Origin: Lycium barbarum
Lineage: Eukaryota; Streptophyta; Magnoliopsida; Solanales; Solanaceae
Length of the DNA: 64,000 bases
NCBI RefSeq assembly: GCF_019175385.1
Contig: NC_083341.1
Location: forward strand, 93,460,321-93,524,320
Direction of reading: 5' to 3'
Both the position numbers and the translations under genes were made by a program. Positions 55,656 through 64,000 of the stretch are shown here, piece by piece; the first letter of the stretch is position 1, and each line of letters starts with the position of its first letter. The notes under the pieces were generated by a model, which saw only the letters and a program-made list of their open reading frames with translations, was not told the DNA's origin and ran no database searches.

Positions 55656-55841
55656 TTAAACTAAATAAACAAAATAATAAACCACAACTAGATGGCACAA
55701 ATAATCTTCAGGCACTTTACAACGCCAAAAACGACGACCCGGATTATCGGGGGTCCTTGATAATTTTAGCTTACAATAATAACCGCATTCATAAACATTG
55801 AGTTCTATAGCAAAGTTTGAGGTTTGGGAGCTTTGATACAT
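55656..55841 (-). CDS. GRF-type zinc-finger ORF near the MULE right end
   Basis: ATG 55841 on the minus strand gives a 61-residue protein. CGYYCKLKLSRTPDNPGRRF, followed by WRC and, seven residues later, another Cys, matches the GRF zinc-finger pattern (Cys, Cys, NPGRRFW.C, Cys). Such fingers bind nucleic acid. The sequence after the last Cys departs from the usual aromatic FFxW end and is hydrophobic, so the frame may run into an intron. It lies about 160 bp inside the right inverted repeat and is transcribed in the same direction as the transposase. Confidence 0.6.
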   Translation of the reverse strand: MYQSSQTSNFAIELNVYECGYYCKLKLSRTPDNPGRRFWRCKVPEDYLCHLVVVYYFVYLV

Positions 55842-56000
55842 GTTTTTGGGGGTGCAAAAGTGTATTGAAGGGGTGAAAAGGGAGGAAATGAAGGAGAAGA
55901 GTTTGCTGAAAATTGGCTAAGTGTTTTAGGATTTTTATGGAGGCCTATTACACACAGATTCTGTGCGCGAAAGGACTTAAGTGTAAAGTTACACTTTGGT

Positions 56001-56096
56001 CCTATCGCGCACAGAATCTGTGCGCAAAACCTACTTATGTAATTTTTTTTTTGGTGTTAGTTTGGTTTTTTTTTAGACTAAAAAAGTCACGGACTC
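56001..56096 (-). repeat. right terminal inverted repeat of the MULE
   Basis: The outer end on the minus strand reads GAGTCCGTGACTTTTTTAG. The inner part holds GCGCACAGATTCTGTGCGC, a near-perfect 19-nt dyad that also lies just inside at 55953-55973 and in weaker form in the left end (43653-43671). Confidence 0.88.
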
Positions 56097-56166
56097 AGTA
56101 CTGTGTTGTGACTTAATATACACTCCTTGTAACGAATATTATATCTTAGTTTAATTTTATTAACAG

Positions 56167-56763
56167 AAAAGGGTTAGATTGCCCTTGTGTACTCTCACAA
56201 ATAAATTATATTTGTCATTCGTTATATCTTTTCAACGTATTTGCTCTTGTCATTCAACTTTGAGATCATATTTGCTCTTGTACTCTAAAAAGATGCCATA
56301 TTTACCCTTATTTCGTTAAATTACCCATGTCTTATTTTAGTTTCCTACATGGCGCCTATGTGGCATTTTTTTCAAATTAAATTTGGTAATCATTTTAATT
56401 ATTTTAACCCGCCCACCAGATTAACCCCGACCCACCAACCAAAATAAACCCAACTCACCGTCGTTCACTCCCTTACCATGGCCCTCATCTCCTTCACCAT
56501 CTTCGTCGGGATCCTTTTCTCCTCCGCCACAAAGATTCATATGCCCAAAGGGAAACAAAAAGCTAAAGCTCCGGTAGTAGTGCTCAAATTAAGGTGGGAC
56601 ATGGGGATTTAATAAAGTAGGGTTAAATATGACTTTGTTTTAGAGTATAAGGGATAATATGGCCCAGAAGTTGGATAATAAGGGCAATGATGTTGAAAAA
56701 GTATAACGAAGGGAAAATATAGCTTATTTGTGAGAGTACAAGGGCAAGAAGGACCCTTTTTCA
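56167..56763. mobile_element. MITE-like element with about 45-bp inverted ends
   Basis: The left end, AAAAGGGTTAGATTGCCCTTG followed closely by TACTCTCACAAATAA, pairs with the inverted right end, GAAAAAGGGTCC and TTGCCCTTGTACTCTCACAA. No ORF is present. TTTTATT near both sides may be a target duplication, but the edges are uncertain by a few bases. Confidence 0.65.
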
Positions 56764-56772
56764 TTTTATTTA

Positions 56773-57018
56773 CTCCCTCCGTCCCGTTTTACCTTTTCTT
56801 TTTAGCTTAAAAAATTGTCCCTAATTGTTACTTTAGAAATTCAAGATTAAAGTTGGTAATTGTTTCCAACTTTATTTTTGAGATTAAAGAAGTATGTAAT
56901 TCCTTTTAATATTTCTCAGTTCACTAAAAGTATCTAATAAATAAGGGTAACTTAGTAAACTATACCTGTTATTTATCGTTTTTGAGCTAAAGTAGTAGCT
57001 AAAATGGGACGGAGGGAA
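56773..57018. mobile_element. Stowaway-like MITE, 246 bp
   Basis: The ends CTCCCTCCGTCCCGTTTTA and, inverted, TTCCCTCCGTCCCATTTTA are the classic Stowaway inverted repeat. TA is duplicated at 56771-56772 and 57019-57020. No coding sequence. Confidence 0.9.
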
Positions 57019-57020
57019 TA

Positions 57021-58036
57021 TGTTCAAGGTAAAGCATACTTATTAAGAAATCATTTAATAACATTAGTTATATAACATACTTGACCAAAATACCCTTATA
57101 TCATTCTTAAATTAATAACTAATGATAGTACGCCTTCTTAGGCCCGGAAAGGATCTTATTTTCTCAAGTGATATATGTTAGACAAAAAATTTGTTTTAGG
57201 TAAAATGACATTCATAAAAAGAACACCGGAAAGTAGATTTAGATGCTGTATTTGACAATTGAAAAGTAGTACTGATAGGTCTTCATAGCATGATGCTATA
57301 TTCATAGCACTATTGGCATGTCACTCAATAAGGGCTTCCCTATATTGATTTTCATTAATTAATTTTGAGAGAAGACAAAAGAATGAGAGAAGCAAGCTTA
57401 AGAACTTTGTTTACGTGATCTCATCTCACAACTGGGCTTTTGATGGGGTGATGATTCGGTTGACTTCTGCTCTTCAGTCTTCTCTTACCATCAACAATGA
57501 GAATAGATTTTTTTATTAAAAGTGCAGGCCAATTTTTAAAGTCAACATTTTCTGATCCATGGTATCACCCTATCTTTCCTACTACTACTAATAATATATA
57601 TATCATTATTATTATGAAGGTGTTGAAGCTGGAGGAGTGAGAGAACAAAATAGACTAAATAATAAATAAGCAAAAAGAACATCAACCTCAATAGGCTAGA
57701 TTCTTCGAATATACGCCAGAAGTTTGGCATAGGAAAGAAGCAAATGCAGCATATTGGCTAAGATTGTTTATTCTTCTATAGTTCTATTCTTGAGATACCT
57801 GTACTTTTTATAGCCTTGGAAATTATCTGACTAGAAAAAGAAAAAAAAAATGAGAACGACACGATGCTGTTCTAGCTCACCTTTGTCTGGGACAACGGAG
57901 AATAATTTCAGATTTTATAATGTCATTTAAAATATTTGTTAAAGATTTTCTTGCCTATTCAGGCAAAAATGTATATTTGTCAAAGGATGCAGACTGAAAC
58001 GGGTTTGTTGAAGCTTCTCTTTGCGGGATAACAAAG
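57021..58036. other. unassigned AT-rich spacer
   Basis: No credible ORF or family motif. It contains short ATT repeats near 57590 and otherwise appears to be plain intergenic sequence. Confidence 0.4.
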
Positions 58037-60724
58037 TCCGTGGCATTTTGCACCCTTAATATGTGTTTTTTTTTTCAACTTGCACTTATTCTATTTTTTT
58101 TTTATGATTTAAACTCCAATCTCTTTATTTCATTGCAAAACAATAAAATCACCTTTTTATAAATTTACCATGAGGAGAAAATAGGAATACAAATATATAT
58201 AATAAAAAATAAATTACATAAAATTAAAAGAGAGCTCACCAAGTGCTTACTTTCCGTCAAAGCACAAAGTGCTTACTTTCTAAATTGGGTTCTTTGCAGC
58301 TAAGACCAACAGAAGCAAAACCCCAAAATGTTGACAAAATCATAAAGCAAAAATCAAGGAAAATCGGCTAGATCTACATATCACCGCTCAATATTCTTCC
58401 TCTCCGCTGATTCATCAACTTGGAGTGGATCTCTAGCTGATCGTCGCCTCTACCAGCTCGTTTCTGAAGCTACAACCATAGAAAAAACCAATGTTTTCTC
58501 GGCCCATCGATTTCTGGTGAGTGAACTGTTTCAACTTGATTTCTGTCGTTTCTTGGTGGGATTATGACTGCGGTAGAAGATTTCCCCAAATAGAAGCATG
58601 TTTGTCTTTGCGCCTCTTTAGTTTAGTGATTGAATCTGACCTTTTGCTTGAAATCGATCAACAAGAAAATAGGCAAAGTTTCACCGGGTTCTCTTCCGTT
58701 TCCTAGGCCCATCGATTTCTAGTGAGTGGCCTGTTTCAACTTAATTTTTGTCATTTAATACTCTCTGCATATGTATTAGTAATGGGAAATAGGCAAAGTT
58801 ACATCGGGTTCTCTTCCGTTTCAGCAGGTTCTTTAATGCTTGATTTTTAGCTCAAATGAAGCAATCAGTTTGGTTATCCGCACATTCGCCGAAAAAAGCA
58901 ATTAACGATGCAATAATTAACAACTACAAAATTTCTCGTCTTATCAAACAGGTTATTTCTTATCAACACATTCACATTTTTTCCCTCATTTTGCTTTCTT
59001 TAGTGTGTATTTTAGATTTTTTTTTTTGAGTAATATGATTGAGGTTCATGTGTGTGTACCATAAGTTTCTTTTTGAAAGATTGATGTGGTTCTTCTCTCT
59101 TTTGGGATAAAAGAAGTAGATGGGTGCGTGTAATTTCATGTTGGCCGGTGCAATCGAACTATATTTCTGTCTGTAATCTTAACTGAATGCGCACTCTAAA
59201 TCCTTTATTCAGCTGTTGAATTTTAGTTTAGTAGGAGTTGGTATTTGATGGTCAGTAAACAAGCTAAAACTGGCTATGATTATAGAATTGCTAGTCTTCT
59301 TAAGAAATGTGGCAGCTCTATGCTTCTTTGGGACTGATTCTGGTGCATAGTATTGAGTTGTATCTAAGAGACAAATGCTCATAGGCCAACTGAAACCGGT
59401 AAACAACATTATTGCAATAATTGAAATGCTTCTACTAGGTCATACAACTTATTTGGTAAAGTTAGAATCATGCTTGTATCTAGAAAAACAACTCTTTTAC
59501 CAGCTTACTCTTTAGGATTTGTTTAAGCCAAAAAGAATTTAGAGAAGTTATACATGTCTATATTCATTGAGTTCGAGTAATAGAATATCATATAAAGTAT
59601 TTCATAAATTAGTAGTATTTAAATTATAAAGGAAAAATGACAAACTTGTAACAAAGAGAACTCCAAAGGCTAAAACAGAGAATAAAGGCAAACTTGTAAC
59701 AATGAGAAATCCCACAACGTTTTACTCTAAAACAGAGAATAAAGGCAACGGCTCCAACAAAAAGAGGCAGGAGAATAGTGAAATCACAACAATATATAAT
59801 GACACAAGAGTTTTGTGCAACAAGTGCAGGCCAAACAATAGAGAGAAAATCCACTGTGGTTGCATCACACCAGGATTATTATGTTCATCAGAAGTTGGGT
59901 CCTCTTCTTTACGAGAATGGTAAGTTCAAATCAGTCCGCTGTAATTTGGTTAAAAAAAATCCAAGATTATTATCATCATCATAAGTTGGGTCCTCTTCTG
60001 GTGGAGGATCAAGAGAGGAACAATGCAAAATCGCAGTGGTTTAGTTTTCACATAAGCTAATTCCAGCCACAAGGAAAAGAGATGACACACTATTTTAGAA
60101 GCATCAAGATTGAAGTTTTCTATGGTTGAGCTTGAGAAAATGTAAACAATCTTGAAATTTACTGTCACAACTTGAAATTCAAGTATTGCATCTTGATTCA
60201 GTTTAAGGAATTTCATTTGATATCATTATGTTTACGAAATTCACGTGTAACAGTGACTCGTGATCTGTAGTTTTCACAAGGGAAAATAAAAAGAAGAAGA
60301 GCAAAAGTAGATACAAGATATCTTGCCTTTCAATTTCTCCTTCTTCAATTGATCTTTCAGTTTCTCCTTGCTTTTATCCACGAACAATTTACTGGTGTTG
60401 AAATGTCTTTAGTAAAATATTTAACTGCTGCTTTCTTTGATGAAAGCTTGGAGGGCTTAACCTAATTTCAACGATATCAGGGTAGAAGGTGGGAAGAGTT
60501 TTACTTCATCTAATCTCCTAATAAAATAAATAAATTTAAGGAAAAAAAGATATATTATTTGTATTCCTATTTTGCCCTCATAGTAAATTTATAAAAAGGG
60601 TGGTTTTATTTTTTTGCAAGGACATAAAGAGATTGGGGTTTAAATCATAAAAAATAAAAAATAAAATAGGATCGGGTGCAAGTTGAAAAAAGAGCACACA
60701 ATTAAGGGTGCAAAATGCCACGGA
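58037..60724. mobile_element. element with inverted ends of about 180 bp
   Basis: Left end 58037-58215 (TCCGTGGCATTTTGCACCC) pairs with right end 60545-60724 read inverted, with a few gaps. The interior shows exon-like sequence: an open stretch of about 45 codons ending near 58515 at a donor-like CTGGTGAGTG, then a partial duplication of CCCATCGATTTCT.GTGAGTG near 58708. A further direct repeat, GTTGGGTCCTCTTCT, occurs at 59895 and 59985. No transposase is seen. It may be a non-autonomous or gene-capturing MULE-type element. I could not find a clean target duplication. Confidence 0.6.
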
Positions 60725-62164
60725 TAAATTTCATAATCCAATTTTTCAATGTCTAAGTGACCTTTGGATACAAATCACGAGAATGTGTATTTGTTCTCGA
60801 ATCTGTCATTGAGAGGAAAAGGACAGAATTGGACCATAACGGAATTTCGGTCTATACCGGCACCATAATATCAGATTGGGGAGGAAGATCAGAATTAGAA
60901 ATTGATAGATTTTTTGTTCTATTTCTATAAGAAGATTCATTTTATTATGGTATGAATGCGTATTGAGCGTATTGATGCTTTATTACAGTGCCTTTTATGA
61001 GATTACTCATAGACCTTACATATTGGAATTTTATATCATTGGTATTCTTTTTCTCTCTTTCTCTCATCCTTCCATTTATCCACATCCTTTTTGTCTATTT
61101 TGCTTTACAACTTAGAATCATATTTTTTTTTGTTACACTAATTTGTTGAGAAAATAGTTACCTTTCTTCGTTGACCAAAACTATTTAAAAAAATTGATGT
61201 CTTCTCGTTCAAATAAAAATTTAAAAAATAAAAAGATTTGTTATCAAATAAAAACGGCAGAACAATTACATCAATAAAATTAGCAAGTATATGAAAGAAA
61301 GAGAGATAGAACTCTTCTTAGTTAATTTCGTCAAGTGTATTATTCAATAGGTGAAGATCACAAGCTTTAATAGGATGTAAACGCAATCGGAACATTATAA
61401 ATCTTAAGAGAACATTAAACAAGTACGTTAATAACAAAGGGTTCATTGACTTGGACATCCAATTCAATTAAGGCGGTGCATAACATTCTCTCTTGGATGT
61501 TCATTAGTATATAATAAGTCTTGTTAAAAAAATCTACAAAAAAGAAACTTGTGGAAAGTGTGTTTGTTATATAGCAAAGTCTATAAAGGTGCCAAATTAC
61601 ACTATATATGATAAATGATTTAAAATGATTATTTTTTTATTTTCATGTGAAAATTGATCTTTATGTATGTAAACGTTCTTGTAACTATCAAAGCACTCAA
61701 TAGATGTTATTTATTTGATTAATATCTTCTTTACGTAAGTTGATCAGTGGACGAATATACTATTTGTCAAATACTCAATTTAATAATCAAGACAACTCTG
61801 TTTGATATTTTTCATTCAAGAGGTTCATTGTTTTAGGGAGCCCTTCAAAAGTCCCAATGATATTTAATCATCAACACAAATAAAAAATTAAGATCTAAAC
61901 CTCTTTGTAAAGAAGCAAAGAAAATAGGGTTATTCTTGTACATTTCTTTTAAAAATGTTCACAAATGTGATTTTATGCGCTCTGATTGCTTAATCCAGAA
62001 ATTTTTGAAGCTTTATAACATAACTTTTGGAATCTTTTATATGCTTAGGCTTCTTTAATTCCGCATAACTTTTCATATAAAATTTGTTCCCTAACTAAAC
62101 ATATAAATAATGATAACAGTCATTATACACATATCAACATTTTCATGTTTTGCAAGACTTATAG
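60725..62164. other. unassigned AT-rich spacer
   Basis: No ORF, inverted ends or family motif recognised in 1.4 kb. It precedes the LTR at 62165. Confidence 0.4.
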
Positions 62165-63264
62165 TGTCACGACCCAATTTCACTAAGTCATGAGGGCACC
62201 TACCTTTCCCATCTCGGTAGGCGAACCCTTAACCCAACATTTCATAAACACATGAATAGATAATAAATAAGCAGAAGAAAATAAAATAACGGAAGTCTCA
62301 CGATAATAATATAAGGAAGCGAAAACAAGAGAAATACACTCTAGTATCTGGTCTGCTCATACAACAACAACTATCTAACTACTACAAATCTGAATGATAA
62401 TAATACATCAATAGTCTCAATGTGTCTCAGAATATCAAGTAAGACATAAATAAAGAGGAGTCTCCGGGTAGCGAAGCGGGCACGTGCTCACTCCAAAAAG
62501 ACTCGTATCAGCAACCTCGAACTCTCAGCCACGAGGGGTAGATGTTGATCCCACCTGATACTCTGCGTTCATAAAAGACTGCAGCAAGTGCATGTCAGTA
62601 CAAACAACAAGTGTTGGTAGGTATCATAGGCCGACTAAGACTACCCAATGTATATAAAGACAACAAAGCAAGATAAACACATAAACCAACAAGTACAAGT
62701 CAACAATAAGCCATATCCACGGTACAAGTCATCACCTATGTTGTAGCATCAGAACCCAACTGTGCCAAGTGTCAGTAAAGCAATCCGAATCAACACATCA
62801 TAGTAGTATCACAATAATCAGTAGAAACCAAGATACAATGCAATGCAATAATGTACGTAGGATAAATGCAACGCATATGCAACTTTTTACAACATGTCCC
62901 AGGGAGAATGACTCCACGTCTCGGTGATCATGACCCATGGGGGACCAGCGAAGTCCATGGACCACTCGCTCCGGAATATGACCTCGGATAACGAGCACAC
63001 TCTCACGATCCCAGCAAAGACCTCTGGCATCGGACACACCATCGTACCATGCAAGAAACCTCGGACAACGAACACTCATCTCTCTTTTATGCTCTCCGGC
63101 AGAAACGTCGGAGGCTACACTCTCTCACATATCATCATCAGTACCAGAACCATGCATATGTCAATATATTATGGAAATGCACATGAACATGATGAAATGT
63201 GATATCAACAATCAATGTAATCCGAAACAGTACCACACGTGGCACGCAAGTAATCATCAACAAT
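62165..63264 (-). mobile_element. partial LTR, family D, minus strand
   Basis: The plus strand begins TGTCACGACCCAATTTCAC, a gypsy LTR end of the same general type as families A and B. Inside are GTCAGTACAAACA and a GGCCGACTAAG phrase similar in place to family A LTRs. It is interrupted at 63265 by another LTR, and the remainder lies beyond the window. No gene inside. Confidence 0.6.
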
Positions 63265-64000
63265 TGTCACGACCCAACCGGAGGGCCGCGACGGGCACTC
63301 GATGCTAGCCCACCCGGGCACCTCTTATCATATCTTTACATTTATATCTAGGTACGCCATATATAAAATCATATATTTTTATTCATCAATCATACTAATC
63401 CCATTGGACAACAATACCTTTATATCAACATTAGCAACTATGCCCATATCAATGTACATAAGCCGACGAGGCTAACAAAATGACGTCCAAAATATAGGCT
63501 GACAAGGCCAAACACATCAAACCATATACACATGTCTACGGCCCTCTAAGGAGAGTATGTCATATCATATAGGTGGGACAGGAGCTCGCTATGCCTATAA
63601 ATATGTACACAAAAGAATAAGTACCAAAAGCTATAGCTCCGAATGAGATGGAGCTCCGCTATGTAGTCCCTGAGAAATATAGCTATGGATCAAGCCTGTC
63701 TCCCTGGCCACCTACGGACATGACGCAGCGTCCACAAACAAAAGGAAGTCAGTACGAAGAATGTACTGAGTATGTAAAGCATGATCAATATCAATATAGA
63801 AGCATAATAAGCAACATAAGAAATAGCGACTTTTCATTTCTAGTGCGTGATTGTGTACATACGTCCGTATCCATATCCGTATTCATATCCGTACTCATTT
63901 ACATTCATATCCATAATTGTATTCTTATACACATTCTTATTCGTATTTGTATGATGTCCGTATTCATACTCATATTTATATCATATACATATCCATATCA
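63265..64000 (-). mobile_element. Tekay-like LTR, family A, cut by the window end
   Basis: TGTCACGACCC followed by GGAGGGCCGCGACGGGCAC and GCTAGCCCACCCGGGCACC matches the start of the solo LTR at 49551 over hundreds of bases. Whether it is a solo LTR or part of a full element cannot be seen here. It is inserted in the family D LTR. Confidence 0.8.

Larger units (their letters stand above)
43571..56096 (-). mobile_element. Mutator-like DNA transposon (MULE), 12.5 kb
   Basis: AGTACTGTG flanks both ends (43562-43570 and 56097-56105), a perfect 9-bp target duplication as expected for Mutator elements. The ends are inverted repeats of about 100 bp starting GAGTCCG. Inside are a MURA-like transposase on the minus strand, two paralogous small ORFs on the plus strand, and a GRF zinc-finger ORF on the minus strand. 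A CACTA element and a solo LTR were inserted later. Without these two and their target duplications it would be about 5.8 kb. The transposase has stops and frameshifts, so this copy is not autonomous now. Confidence 0.93.

Noticed and set aside
59624..60216. Cluster of 60-90-codon frames inside the long-inverted-end element
   Set aside because: Frames overlap on both strands, contain no recognised motif and cross a local direct repeat.
62798..63202. Overlapping frames on both strands
   Set aside because: They fall within the family D LTR; no domain, and composition is that of the LTR.

Overview
This 64 kb window looks like a gene-poor, repeat-dense stretch of a large dicot nuclear genome. 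The style of the repeats (very long Tekay, Ogre/Tat and Athila LTRs, and LTR ends such as TGTCACGACCC that I associate with nightshade genomes) suggests Solanaceae. That is inference from memory, not from a search. I found no intact cellular protein gene and no RNA gene. Almost every base I could assign belongs to a transposable element, and most elements lie inside one another.

Left third (1-18660). The 3' end and truncated LTR of a Tekay-like Ty3/gypsy element (1-3083) abut the 3' half of an Athila-like element (3084-9901). The Athila-like part has an integrase C-terminus, a spliced-looking leader, a 695-codon extra ORF with two in-frame stops, a polypurine tract and a 3' LTR. A truncated minus-strand Tekay-like LTR follows (9902-11784). 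Next comes a minus-strand non-autonomous gypsy element (12728-18363) that keeps gag and part of the protease but has an unrecognised ORF where reverse transcriptase and integrase should be.

Middle (18661-42160). A minus-strand Tat element supplies the host layer: gag at 40534 down to 39968, continuing at 27457 down to 26426, with its PBS and 622-bp 5' LTR at 40616-41257. A very long Ogre-type LTR (18661-26425) interrupts it, and that LTR itself holds a 3.35-kb solo LTR (21805-25155, target duplication GAAAC). A Tekay chromovirus with both LTRs (27458-39967, target duplication GGAAT) also interrupts the Tat gag. Its pol has six in-frame stops followed by a frameshift and one more stop, and its 3' LTR holds another solo LTR (37206-39831). 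A 5'-truncated LINE with a 14-bp target duplication (41277-42160) lies just beyond.

Right third (42161-64000). The centrepiece is a 12.5-kb Mutator-like element (43571-56096) bounded by a perfect 9-bp target duplication, AGTACTGTG. It carries a broken MURA-like transposase on the minus strand, two small paralogous genes of unknown function on the plus strand, a 145-bp tandem array between these divergent units, and a GRF-type zinc-finger ORF near its right end. It is itself invaded by a 4.15-kb CACTA element (target duplication AAT) and a 2.57-kb solo LTR (target duplication CATTG). Two MITEs, a 2.7-kb element with long inverted ends, and two more minus-strand LTRs finish the window.

A theme crosses the families. 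Clusters of short GC-rich dyads built on TCGACG/CGTCGA or ACGG/CCGT sit just upstream of the TATA-like box in LTRs of the Athila, Tekay and Tat lineages, and also occur in the leader of the non-autonomous element. One 33-nt stretch is clearly homologous between the Athila and Tekay elements. This shared promoter-proximal module is the most unexpected non-coding signal in the window; the MULE cargo genes are the most unexpected coding one.
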